The notes beneath the pieces are model-generated. The model was given only the letters and a program-made list of their open reading frames with translations. It ran no database searches and had not been told where the DNA came from. Below are positions 22,867-30,189 of a stretch of DNA of 31,606 nt, piece after piece (positions within the stretch are counted from its first letter, which is position 1; each line of letters starts with the position of its first letter). This stretch comes from an uncultured Clostridia bacterium (GTDB lineage: Bacteria > Bacillota_A > Clostridia > Christensenellales > Aristaeellaceae), in the NCBI GenBank assembly GCA_934645275.1, contig CAKUDW010000003.1, forward strand, positions 1 through 31,606, given 5' to 3'. The position numbers and the translations under genes were made by a program.

Positions 22867-22901
22867 TCCGCTTCACCGCCTTTCGCCGCGCACGGGAACG
22901 C

Positions 22902-24473
22902 TCAGCGCCCGTCGCGGGAAGCGGCGTAGAAATCCGCCACGCCGCGGTTGAGCGCGGTCTGCGCCTGAGCCAACGCGTCGGTCAGCCGGTCGATCTGATC
23001 CAGGAACTGATTGGACGCGTCGTCCACGCTGCGGGGCAACCGCCCCAGCGCATCGGTGATGCCTGCGGCCAGGTAGTCCACCCGCTGGGTAAACTGGTTC
23101 ACATAATCCTGATAGGCATCCAACGTCATCTTCAGTTCATTGGTAATTTCAGCAGTGCAGTCGCGATGAATATCCTGCAAGCTGGCGCCGGTAGCGCGCA
23201 ACTCGGCCGCGGCCTTGCTCATGCTGGCCGTTGCGTTGGCGCTGTTTTCTGCCATGCGATCGGTAAAGCCCTTGAGCGCGGACGTCATCTGATCCACGCT
23301 GCGAGTCACCTCGGCCTGCATAGCGCTCACGCTCTTGAGATAGGCGCTCTGCTGGCGAGAGATCATGTCCATCTGCTCTACGCTGTCGGCCACCTTGGAG
23401 AAGGCCTCCTGATTGCGGGCCTGCGCAGATTGCAAATCGCGTATGTAACTGCTGTTGGTCTCTACCATATCGTTCGCGATGCGCGCCACTTCGCGCATGC
23501 CGTCCAGCATGCCCGCGGTATCCTTCACACCGCTGCGCATGGTCTTAATGGCGTCCTCCTGAAGACTGGCGGCTTCATCCAGCGCACGGCCGAAGCGGCG
23601 CAGCTGGCCGCCCAGCGCATCGTCCATGCGATCCATGAAGCGACTGACCACCGCATCCAGAAAGCGCATCTGGTCCTTGGTGGTCACGCTCACAAAGCCG
23701 CGCAGGCTCTGATTCAGCGGTTCCACCGCGCGGCCCACAGCCTCGGCCACATTGTCCGAAAGGCGGCCGCCCAGGTCTGCGGACATCTGCTTGATCAGCG
23801 CCGTCTGCTCCTGCTGGTAGATGGCCACCTGGGTCATCGGGTCCACGGAGAGCACGCCCGCATGGCGGCTCATCGCACCGTAGAAGTCGCGCAGCGTGCG
23901 CTCGGTGGAGCCCTGCGCCGCGCGCGTAATCAATGTAAACGCCAATGAACCCACCACACCGAAGATCGACGTCATGAACGCGTAGCGCATGCCGGGAATC
24001 AGCGTCACGATGGAATTCATCACCGCGTCCGAATCCGTCATGCTGAAGCCGGACAGGCCGCTGGTCAGGCCGATGAGCGTACCCAGAAAGCCCAGCGAAG
24101 TCAGCAGCCCCGGAACAGCCTCGGAAAGGCTGCCGCGGCCCGGGCCGAAAATGACGGTCTCTTCATTTATGTAGTCCTCCACGTTCGAAGCGTTGTGGTA
24201 CACGCCGTCTGCAAAGAACAGATTGTTCAGATATTCGCTCCAGTGGGCGCACAGCGCGCCGTCGCCCAGAAAGTCATCCTCCTGCCAGGACTGCTTTGCG
24301 TCCGTTCCGGCACGAATATTGCGAATGGCACGACGCAGCAGGTTGCGGTTGTGCAGCACCGGCGTGACACACTTCACCAGACCGATGATGAACACGAACA
24401 GTATGATCGCGTAAACCAGCATATCCAGCCAACTGCCGGACAGGAAGTTTTTGAAAAACGAAAGGTCACCCAT
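22902..24473 (-). CDS. MotA/TolQ/ExbB-type proton-channel protein with long cytoplasmic coiled-coil tail (ZorA-like)
   Basis: 523 aa, much longer than TolQ or ExbB (about 220-245 aa). Three membrane segments are seen: about 16-37, 117-140 (VPGLLTSLGFLGTLIGLTSG, the typical MotA/TolQ/ExbB proline-glycine signature) and 159-183 (PGMRYAFMTSIFGVVGSLAF). About 340 residues of predicted helical, coiled-coil cytoplasmic tail follow, with recurring Ala/Met/Gln-rich heptads. A channel core plus long tail is the layout of ZorA in Zorya phage defence and of some other uncharacterised stator homologues. It is first in a four-gene operon, followed 35 bases later by the MotB/OmpA-like gene. The ATG at 24473 has GGGAGGTG about 14 bases upstream. 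Motor function is family-based inference; biological role unknown. Confidence 0.92.
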   Translation of the reverse strand: MGDLSFFKNFLSGSWLDMLVYAIILFVFIIGLVKCVTPVLHNRNLLRRAIRNIRAGTDAKQSWQEDDFLGDGALCAHWSEYLNNLFFADGVYHNASNVEDYINEETVIFGPGRGSLSEAVPGLLTSLGFLGTLIGLTSGLSGFSMTDSDAVMNSIVTLIPGMRYAFMTSIFGVVGSLAFTLITRAAQGSTERTLRDFYGAMSRHAGVLSVDPMTQVAIYQQEQTALIKQMSADLGGRLSDNVAEAVGRAVEPLNQSLRGFVSVTTKDQMRFLDAVVSRFMDRMDDALGGQLRRFGRALDEAASLQEDAIKTMRSGVKDTAGMLDGMREVARIANDMVETNSSYIRDLQSAQARNQEAFSKVADSVEQMDMISRQQSAYLKSVSAMQAEVTRSVDQMTSALKGFTDRMAENSANATASMSKAAAELRATGASLQDIHRDCTAEITNELKMTLDAYQDYVNQFTQRVDYLAAGITDALGRLPRSVDDASNQFLDQIDRLTDALAQAQTALNRGVADFYAASRDGR

Positions 24474-24615
24474 TTAAGCTAAGCACCTCCCATAAGCGTT
24501 GCTTCATTCTTCATGGCGAGCGCGCCTGCGCGCCCTATAATTATACCAAGTATAGTATATCATCCCACCGGGGCGAAATATGGATGCACGTGTGATGAAA
24601 AAATGACAAAAAATA

Positions 24616-24639
24616 GCGCCGCCTCTGATGAGACGGCGC
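24616..24639 (-). terminator. Terminator of the PHP-phosphoesterase gene
   Basis: GCGCCG and CGGCGC pair, extended inward by CTC/GAG, 10 bases after the stop codon. The minus-strand continuation is TATTTTTTGTCATTTTTT. It separates this gene from the motor operon that starts at 24473. Confidence 0.9.
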
Positions 24640-24648
24640 ATTGCACGT

Positions 24649-25497
24649 TCAGGTTTCCAAAGCTGCTCCCGCTCCAATCAGCTCTCCCAACCGGAGTTTT
24701 TCGACGGGCGTGCGCGTCTGGCCAATTTCGCTGCGGTTAAAGGCCCCGTGACAATCGCTGCCCGCGGTAACGAGCAGTTTCCGGCGCGCGCAGATTTCGA
24801 GCAGGCGGCGCGTCACGCCCGCATCGTGGCGGGGATAATAGCATTCTGCACCGTCGAAGCCCGCGTCGAGCGTGTCCTCCACCTGCCGCGCCAGCGCATC
24901 CAGCGCGCTCCAGGCAAAAGTTACGCCCGCATGCGCCAGCACCGCGCGGCCGCCCGCGGCATGGATGCGCGCGATTACGGTCTCTGCGGAATCAAAGCCT
25001 GCATCCGCATAGTGCACGCCGTAGCGCTCGTAAAGCGCGAAGCCCGCGCGCAGATCGGGCGTCACGCCCTTTGCTTTCATATATTGAAGCATTTTCCAAC
25101 CACCCAGCGCCGGATCGTGGACAAAGGCTGCGTATTCATCCATGCTCAGGCGGGGATAATCGGCCAACATGCGCCGCAACAGCTCCGCACTCATTTCGTC
25201 GAGCCGCACCCGCGCGCAGCGTATGCGCGCCAACAGCGCTTCGTCCGAGAGGTTTGCGCCGTAGCACAGTATGTGTACGTCCACACCGCGATGCAGCGCA
25301 TCGATTTCCACGCCGCGGATATACTTCAGCCCTGCCGCGCGCGCGATCGTCTCCGTCGCCAGCGTACCACCCACGGCGTTGTGATCGCATACAGAAATCA
25401 GGCCCACGCCGCGTGCCCGGGCGCGTGAAACGATTTCCTCCGGCGCATAGGTACCGTCCGAAAACATGGAATGAATGTGCATATCCGCATAGGCCAT
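24649..25497 (-). CDS. PHP-domain phosphoesterase (TrpH/RNase AM-like)
   Basis: 282 aa from the ATG at 25497, chosen for its AAGGAGGTGCG ribosome site. Metal-binding residues of the PHP family are all visible: H7 and H9 (MHIHSMFSDGTY), D38-H39 (VCDHNAVGG), E64 (GVEID), the histidine of VLAHAGV near 192, the region with YYPRHD, and D/H in GSDCHG near 252. Length and motif order fit the small single-domain YciV/TrpH group, members of which act as 5'-3' exonucleases on short RNAs or as 3',5'-nucleoside bisphosphate phosphatases. It is monocistronic, with its own promoter and a strong terminator, so it is unlikely to be part of the motor operon downstream. Confidence 0.93.
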   Translation of the reverse strand: MAYADMHIHSMFSDGTYAPEEIVSRARARGVGLISVCDHNAVGGTLATETIARAAGLKYIRGVEIDALHRGVDVHILCYGANLSDEALLARIRCARVRLDEMSAELLRRMLADYPRLSMDEYAAFVHDPALGGWKMLQYMKAKGVTPDLRAGFALYERYGVHYADAGFDSAETVIARIHAAGGRAVLAHAGVTFAWSALDALARQVEDTLDAGFDGAECYYPRHDAGVTRRLLEICARRKLLVTAGSDCHGAFNRSEIGQTRTPVEKLRLGELIGAGAALET

Positions 25498-25531
25498 GCG
25501 CCGCACCTCCTTCAGGGATTCTTCTATCCCG

Positions 25532-25560
25532 ATTATCCACAATTTTCCGGCGACTGTCAA
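25532..25560 (-). promoter_or_regulatory. Promoter of the PHP-phosphoesterase gene
   Basis: Minus strand TTGACA (25560-25555), 17-base spacer, GATAAT (25537-25532), about 35 bases before the start codon. Confidence 0.8.
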
Positions 25561-25649
25561 GCAGGCTGCGAAAAATGCATCGCATGACAGGTGGTTTTCC
25601 GTGGATTATGTATGAAAATGCGAAATAAATAAAAAGTTCGAAAAACCGC

Positions 25650-25677
25650 TTGACAAAAACGCAGGATCATGTATAAT
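25650..25677 (+). promoter_or_regulatory. Promoter of the tRNA operon
   Basis: TTGACA (25650-25655), 16-base spacer, TATAAT (25672-25677), about 65 bases before the first tRNA. Confidence 0.85.
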
Positions 25678-25749
25678 ATATTTTGTTGCCGACGCAACGG
25701 CGGTACTCTCGCCGAGGCTGCCAAAGCAGCGCGGACCTTGTCACAACAG

Positions 25750-25825
25750 GCTGGCGTAGCTCAATTGGCAGAGCAGCTGATTTGTAATCAGCAGGTTGCG
25801 GGTTCGAGTCCCATCGCCAGCTCCA
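25750..25825 (+). tRNA. tRNA-Thr (anticodon TGT)
   Basis: Acceptor GCTGGCG (25750-25756) pairs with CGCCAGC (25815-25821); CCA is encoded. Anticodon stem GCTGA/TCAGC with loop TTTGTAA gives TGT, reading ACA. The T-arm GGTTCGAGTCC is canonical. Confidence 0.97.
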
Positions 25826-25860
25826 TCCGGGTCTGGATTGGGATTGCGGCAATGGAATGT

Positions 25861-25945
<85 letters not shown>

Positions 25946-25950
25946 TATAT

Positions 25951-26039
25951 GCGGGAATGGCGGAATTGGCAGACGCGCTAGATTCAGGTTCTAGTGATCA
26001 TTACGATTCGTGCAGGTTCAAGTCCTGTTTCCCGCACCA
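25951..26039 (+). tRNA. tRNA-Leu (anticodon CAG)
   Basis: Acceptor GCGGGAA pairs with TTCCCGC; CCA is encoded. Anticodon stem CTAGA/TCTAG with loop TTCAGGT gives CAG, reading CUG. The long variable arm fits class II tRNA-Leu. It is only 5 bases after tRNA-Tyr. Confidence 0.97.
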
Positions 26040-26040
26040 A

Positions 26041-26066
26041 AAACCGAACGTCAAAACGTTCGGTTT
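26041..26066 (+). terminator. Terminator of the tRNA operon
   Basis: AAACCGAACGT and ACGTTCGGTTT form a perfect 11-bp stem around a 4-base loop, followed by TTTATTTTAGG. It begins two bases after tRNA-Leu. Confidence 0.95.
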
Positions 26067-26225
26067 TTTATTTTAGGTTCTTTGTCAAAAGTATGGGTGA
26101 AGCCTTGATACGAACAAAATCCTTCCCCCTATAATGGTACAAAACGCTGAAACAACACAATTTCAAGCACATAAAACGCCGTTGCAATTATGTACTGTTC
26201 CGGGACAATCCCCCGCAGCTAAAAA

Positions 26226-26255
26226 GGAGCCGGTGCACATTCACGCATCGGCTCC
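26226..26255 (-). terminator. Terminator of the sigma/anti-sigma operon
   Basis: On the minus strand GGAGCCGATGC pairs with GCACCGGCTCC (one mismatch), followed by TTTTTAGC. It begins 10 bases after the stop codon of the anti-sigma gene. Confidence 0.9.
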
Positions 26256-26264
26256 AAACGTTCA

Positions 26265-27464
26265 TTATCTGGAGGGACTCAGGGTAATGCCGTCTAGTAA
26301 AGAGAGGTCTGGCTCCTCCATTTCTTCCCACATAGAGTAGACATAGAGTGTCATCGTTTCAGGCAATGCGCCTGTGCCACTGAGAGACGTGGTAAAACTG
26401 GACTGTCCCTCCATCGTGATACCCTCCTGCGGGCGAAATATGTTGCCATTTTCATCCACGGCTACGATTTCTACCCAAGCATCGTTCGAATCCACTCCGA
26501 CAGGAGGACGTGAAAGGATAGCGTCGAGTGGCGTATCACACTTCATCGTGATGGATGCGGCCATCTGCGAAACGCTGGCGGTAGCTACGCAATGCACACC
26601 GTTGATAACACCGCTGCCTTCCATGGTCTGAACAGCGTCCCTGGTCATGGGAATGGCGGCGTCCATCCGGCCGACTTCACTGCGGTCATACTTGACATAA
26701 CAATTCTGCCCGTCGAACCATACTATGGTTTCCTGCTGGTACATCCCGATGGACACATTCAGCACATCCCGTCCGCTCAATTCAGCTGGCAACGGCGTTT
26801 CGTATTCCCGCATTTCACAATATGCGCCGGTCTCATCATAGCCCTCCGTAGCAGCGAACGGAGGAATATCAATGCCGTCATCCGTCACCGTGTGATCGCT
26901 GGGATAAACGGTATATTGGCGATACCCGAAGGGCGTACCGTCGGTCACGGCAGCATTGTATGCTTCGTAGACATCAAGCCAGGGTTCGTTGCCAGCCAGT
27001 GGGATGATCAAAGGCTCTTCCGGCCGCATCGTGGCGACTTCTTCCGCGGTGGGTGTGAACTCTTCCACGTAACTGGGATGATCAATCCGATATGCAAGGT
27101 TCAGCGTCAGGCCGTCGAAGTATGCACTGTCGATCGACGCCTTTACTTCGCCGAGGTGCGGATGTTCGATGAGAACGCCTTCACTCATGGTCAGGGTTGC
27201 CTTGGGCGCAACTGCTGCATAGCGCTTATCCTGTTGTCCGAAGAAATTGAAGAGGTTGAAGTACTCGGCGATCGCAACCGCGGCCATCAACAAAACGGCA
27301 ACAATTGCAAACACCAGCGCCTTGGAAATCGTTCGTTGCATGGGTTGTGCTCCCTCTCTTTCCGCGTTGATCGCGGTCTGGATACGCATGCGGCGCTGTT
27401 CAGAAGCAGCCAGCCTGGAAAGGCGTCTGTTGACCCGATCCTGCACTTCTTTTTCATTGAACAT
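26265..27464 (-). CDS. Membrane anti-sigma factor, DUF4179-type
   Basis: 399 aa. A cytoplasmic N-terminal region of about 47 residues with many Arg/Glu precedes one membrane span (SKALVFAIVAVLLMAAVAIA, about 47-66). A large extracytoplasmic beta-rich domain follows, starting with EYFNLFNFFGQQDKRY as in DUF4179 proteins. Such proteins are encoded next to ECF sigma factors in Clostridia and Bacilli; family role: hold the sigma factor inactive until an envelope signal. The ATG at 27464 overlaps the end of the sigma gene by 11 bases (ATGTTCAATGA), so translation is probably coupled and the two products made in balance. Confidence 0.9.
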   Translation of the reverse strand: MFNEKEVQDRVNRRLSRLAASEQRRMRIQTAINAEREGAQPMQRTISKALVFAIVAVLLMAAVAIAEYFNLFNFFGQQDKRYAAVAPKATLTMSEGVLIEHPHLGEVKASIDSAYFDGLTLNLAYRIDHPSYVEEFTPTAEEVATMRPEEPLIIPLAGNEPWLDVYEAYNAAVTDGTPFGYRQYTVYPSDHTVTDDGIDIPPFAATEGYDETGAYCEMREYETPLPAELSGRDVLNVSIGMYQQETIVWFDGQNCYVKYDRSEVGRMDAAIPMTRDAVQTMEGSGVINGVHCVATASVSQMAASITMKCDTPLDAILSRPPVGVDSNDAWVEIVAVDENGNIFRPQEGITMEGQSSFTTSLSGTGALPETMTLYVYSMWEEMEEPDLSLLDGITLSPSR

Positions 27465-27960
27465 TGTACCATTCCTCCAAGCTGCTTTTTAGGTAGCGCT
27501 TTGCTTTATCCAGACGGTAGTGGACGGTTCTGCGGGACAGGTAAAGCGCTTCGGCGACTTCCTGAACGGTGAAGCCTTGAAAGTAACGAAGCACGATTAC
27601 CTGCCGTAAACCGATGGGCAGTGAAAGGATGGCAGTGATCATTGTATCGTCGGGCGGCTCGAAGGGAACGGTCGCTTCCGGCAGATCAGCTGTGTTTACA
27701 CGGTGATCTATATGGATGAACCATTTGCTTCTCTGAAGATCACGGCAGGTATTCACGGCAATCCGCATCAGCCAGGTTTTCTCGCTGGCTTCTTTGCGGT
27801 AGCCATCATAATATCGCCATGCTTTCACGAATGTGTCCTGCACCGCGTCTTCTGCCAACGCGGTATCGCGCAGGAGCAGATAACAGGTGCGCAGCAGCGG
27901 TACCTCCCACCGCGTCATGGCTTGCTCCAACCAGATATCGCGTTTATCCTGACCGTCCAC
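27454..27960 (-). CDS. ECF-type RNA polymerase sigma factor
   Basis: 168 aa from a GTG at 27960, which has GGGAGG about 11 bases upstream; the open frame continues upstream to a TTG at 28014 without a good ribosome site. Region 2 is visible around LLLRDTALAEDAVQDTFVKA, and region 4 is LPIGLRQVIVLRYFQGFTVQ followed by EVAEALYLSRRTVHYRLDKAK, the helix-turn-helix that binds -35 elements. There is no region 3 or 1.1, as usual for ECF factors. It forms an operon with the overlapping anti-sigma gene. Signal and regulon unknown. ECF factors usually regulate their own promoter; no convincing -35/-10 pair was found, only TATAAT-like boxes at 28014-28019 and 28040-28045. Confidence 0.93.
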   Translation of the reverse strand: MDGQDKRDIWLEQAMTRWEVPLLRTCYLLLRDTALAEDAVQDTFVKAWRYYDGYRKEASEKTWLMRIAVNTCRDLQRSKWFIHIDHRVNTADLPEATVPFEPPDDTMITAILSLPIGLRQVIVLRYFQGFTVQEVAEALYLSRRTVHYRLDKAKRYLKSSLEEWYNVQ

Positions 27961-28109
27961 GCATTCCAGCCTCCCTTCACCATTACTGACGAAAGAAACC
28001 TGGAAAAAGTGCAATTATATCCTCGCCCGTGAAGGAACTATTATAAAAGTAGCGTCAATTTAGGGATTTCAAGAAATTGAACTTTTAAGGCGTTTCCCAA
28101 ACGGCAAGG

Positions 28110-28157
28110 CAAAGCCACCGATGGAAAAGCAGAAATGCTAATTCATCGGTGGCTTTG
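28110..28157. repeat. Perfect inverted repeat, function unknown
   Basis: CAAAGCCACCGATG (28110-28123) and CATCGGTGGCTTTG (28144-28157) form a 14-bp stem with a 20-base loop. No clear T-tract follows on either strand. It sits upstream of the ECF sigma gene and could be a weak terminator or a regulatory structure. Confidence 0.7.
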
Positions 28158-28179
28158 TCATTGTGAAAAAAATATAGAC

Positions 28180-28209
28180 AAGCACGGAAGAAAATATTCC
28201 TCCGTGCTT
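28180..28209 (-). terminator. Terminator following the gene remnant
   Basis: AAGCACGGA and TCCGTGCTT form a 9-bp stem. The minus-strand continuation is GTCTATATTTTTTTC. On the plus strand it is followed by TTTC, so weaker activity in that direction is possible. Confidence 0.75.
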
Positions 28210-28269
28210 TTTCTGTACCCACCCTACATGCTTACACCTTTGCTTTTTACCAGATGGGTAATATGCCTT

Positions 28270-28563
28270 TTATGACTTCTTCAACCGCTCAATCATTCCA
28301 CTCAGGCGAATGCCGTCCTTCCGACCGACGCGATAGGAATACTTATAGATGGGCACATCTGTACCACGAGCGGCAGTAATCAGTTCCCTCTCACTCGTTC
28401 ATCGCCGGCAAGCGCAGCAAGTTCATTGCGCAAATCCTGGAATTGTTCCATCTCCACTTTAAATTCCGGCAGTTTTTCCACTACCCCATGCCAATTCTTC
28501 TGTGCGGCCAGTGATTAGTTCTTTCAGGTACCTGAACGCCGCATGAAACTTCTTAACATTCAT
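28270..28563 (-). pseudogene. Frameshifted remnant of an unknown small gene
   Basis: No single frame is open, but three consecutive minus-strand frames join into one plausible protein of about 97 aa. It starts at ATG 28563 (MNVKKFHAAFRYLKELITGR), shifts near 28490 into WHGVVEKLPEFKVEMEQFQD... and LRNELAALAGDERVR, then shifts near 28390 into ELITAARGTDVPIYKYSYRV and ends KDGIRLSGMIERLKKS at a TAA (28272-28270). A terminator follows. The residue pattern looks protein-like, with Glu/Lys-rich helices. I do not recognise the family. Two independent frameshifts suggest decay; sequencing error is the alternative. Confidence 0.6.
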
Positions 28564-28611
28564 CACAGTTTCCGCACCACCCACACATCTTCCTCCGCAA
28601 GGCTGCGTCGG

Positions 28612-29136
28612 TTATTTCAGCTTCTTTCCCATTTCAATCCTCACTTCGTGCCGTTCAGGATCATTATTGGAATAAGCGTACAAATCAAAACCAATCATTG
28701 CGAACCCATTCTTCCGATAGAACGCAATTGCGGCCTCATTGCAGGACTGCGTTTCCAAAACAATCATCCGGGGTTCAAAAGCTTCAGCCGCCCCTTGTAT
28801 GGCCTGCATCAGCATAGTTCCAATCCCATTGCCGCGCATCGCATCGTCAAACACGCAAATATTGCTGATTCGGAAACGTCTGTTCCAGGCTTCCGGCGAA
28901 CCTTCGACATAGCCGACCAGTTTTCCGTTCTCAAACGCGCCGAACGCCACCGGTTCATCCAGCCACTCGCCGAAAAACACATCATCAAAGGCCTTTTCGA
29001 CCGGCACCTCAGAAGGTACGTAGTTCACCTGAAAGCCGCCTTCGGCCGCGCAAATATCATAATAACCGCCCGTCTTGTACCGAGCGGTAAATCTCCTGCC
29101 TGCATATGCTTCTTTTTCCAAGCACCTGATTTCCAT
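28612..29136 (-). CDS. GNAT-family N-acetyltransferase
   Basis: 174 aa from the ATG at 29136, which has GGAGGCG about 10 bases upstream; the open frame extends further upstream only through repeat-like intergenic DNA. The acetyl-CoA-binding motif A is clear: RISNICVFDDAMRGNGIGTM followed by LMQAIQGAAE (the R/Q-G-x-G-x-G/A loop). Motif B is ETQSCNEAAIAFYRKNGFAM. The ending with YSNNDPERHEVRIEM resembles acetyltransferases of the aminoglycoside/streptothricin-like or general GNAT groups. Substrate cannot be assigned. It follows a TetR regulator on the same strand by 187 bases. Confidence 0.92.
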   Translation of the reverse strand: MEIRCLEKEAYAGRRFTARYKTGGYYDICAAEGGFQVNYVPSEVPVEKAFDDVFFGEWLDEPVAFGAFENGKLVGYVEGSPEAWNRRFRISNICVFDDAMRGNGIGTMLMQAIQGAAEAFEPRMIVLETQSCNEAAIAFYRKNGFAMIGFDLYAYSNNDPERHEVRIEMGKKLK

Positions 29137-29196
29137 ATTTCGTTCGCCTCCGCAAGCAGTAGTGCCAGCTTGCCCATAATGGGCGGCGACGCACAA

Positions 29197-29268
29197 GCTC
29201 CGTGAAAAGGTTCCCGGATACGCCAGCATCGCCAAACTTCAAAACTCCGATTTTGCTGATTCTCATCC
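29197..29268. repeat. Possible diverged copy of the palindromic intergenic repeat
   Basis: CGCCAGCATCGCCAAACTTC, AAAACTCCGATTTTGCTGAT and TTCTCATCCCTT correspond in order to CGCCGGCCCGCAAAACTC, TGGTTTTGCTAATTCTCCCC of the 16.5 kb copies. It is intergenic again, between the TetR and GNAT genes. Confidence 0.5.
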
Positions 29269-29323
29269 CTTAAAAGCGTCGCGGCAGGGACAACAGTGCC
29301 AATTCAGTTTTTGTTTGAGATTT

Positions 29324-29971
29324 TCATTTGTCTTGCGCCATCTCTGTCTCCTCGCCGACAAGCGCGCAAAAGACCGCGTCACGATCAAAGGCGCCCGCCG
29401 CAAAGCCGGGAATTTCCTTGATGGATTTGCAGATGCTGACGCTGACGCCCGTCAGTATTCGCCCAATTTCCTGGTCGGAATATGGACAATCGCCAGTCAC
29501 AATCAGCGTGGACAGGCTATGCACCACAAGCCACAGATCGCGGAAATACACATCCGCTTCTTCGGCGGTAATGTGATAGACGCTTGTCAGCGTCGGCCGA
29601 ACAAGCGCCTGAAGGCGGCGCATCGCCTTCATTGCGCCGTACGCCTTTTCCTGCGTCCGCATCAGAAATAGAAGGCGGTACAACTCCGGCTCCTCCCGCG
29701 CGAAGCGAATATACTGTTTTCCGACGCCGAGAAACGGAATTTTCTCCCGCAGGCCCGCGTCCGCATAGCGATCGTACACCCTCATTGCGGCGGCATAGAC
29801 TTCCTTCCTGACGCCGTCCATCGAACCAAAGCCGGTAAAAACCGGCTGCGTAGATACGCCCAGTTCGTCCGCCATCGTCTTTGCAGTCAGGCCGTCGATG
29901 CCCTTCGCGCGAACAACCCGCAAGGCCGCGTCTACCATTTCTTCTTTCGTAAATTTGTTTTTCGGAGCCAT
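29324..29971 (-). CDS. TetR-family transcriptional regulator
   Basis: 215 aa from the ATG at 29971 (MAPKNKFTKEEM), with GAGG sequences 9-10 bases upstream; an ATG seven codons earlier is possible. The N-terminal helix-turn-helix is typical of TetR: EEMVDAALRVVRAKGIDGLT, then AKTMADELGVSTQPVFTGFG (residues about 10-50). The rest is a helical ligand-binding domain with no recognisable substrate signature. A palindrome (TGCAA-N6-TTGCA) just upstream suggests autoregulation. The gene next on the same strand is a GNAT acetyltransferase; the divergent neighbour is a dnaD-like gene. The regulated target is not evident. Confidence 0.92.
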   Translation of the reverse strand: MAPKNKFTKEEMVDAALRVVRAKGIDGLTAKTMADELGVSTQPVFTGFGSMDGVRKEVYAAAMRVYDRYADAGLREKIPFLGVGKQYIRFAREEPELYRLLFLMRTQEKAYGAMKAMRRLQALVRPTLTSVYHITAEEADVYFRDLWLVVHSLSTLIVTGDCPYSDQEIGRILTGVSVSICKSIKEIPGFAAGAFDRDAVFCALVGEETEMAQDK

Positions 29972-29994
29972 TGCCTCGTACCTCTTTACCATGG

Positions 29995-30010
29995 TGCAAT
30001 ATATGTTGCA
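29995..30010. promoter_or_regulatory. Palindromic operator upstream of the TetR gene
   Basis: TGCAA-TATATG-TTGCA lies just downstream of the predicted transcription start and 24 bases before the chosen start codon, a typical place for autorepression. Binding is inference. Confidence 0.5.
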
Positions 30011-30025
30011 TATTATACATCGTTT

Positions 30026-30055
30026 ATTATACTCCGAAGCATATGCGCCTGTCAA
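30026..30055 (-). promoter_or_regulatory. Promoter of the TetR gene
   Basis: Minus strand TTGACA (30055-30050), 18-base spacer, TATAAT (30031-30026). A second TATAAT-like box (30017-30012) has no fitting -35. Confidence 0.7.
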
Positions 30056-30130
30056 TGAAATTTAAAAGGGCATCAATCGCATCGGCGGCATGGCCCGCCT
30101 GCCGGAGGATTCCCCCCCATCATTTCCACA

Positions 30131-30159
30131 TTGCAAGCGCGGCGGTTTTGTGCTATCAT
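30131..30159 (+). promoter_or_regulatory. Promoter of the dnaD-like gene
   Basis: TTGCAA (30131-30136), 17-base spacer, TATCAT (30154-30159), about 30 bases before the start codon. Confidence 0.65.
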
Positions 30160-30189
30160 AAAATCACATTTACGAAAGAAGGATTTTCA

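Noticed and set aside
19507..24473. Complete Zorya defence system
   Set aside because: The ZorA/ZorB-like pair is present but no helicase, nuclease or other Zorya effector gene is in the window; the partners are extracytoplasmic.
24649..25497. PHP phosphoesterase as an effector of the motor operon
   Set aside because: It is upstream on the same strand but has its own promoter, and a strong terminator separates it from the motor genes. Its motifs fit a housekeeping TrpH-type enzyme.
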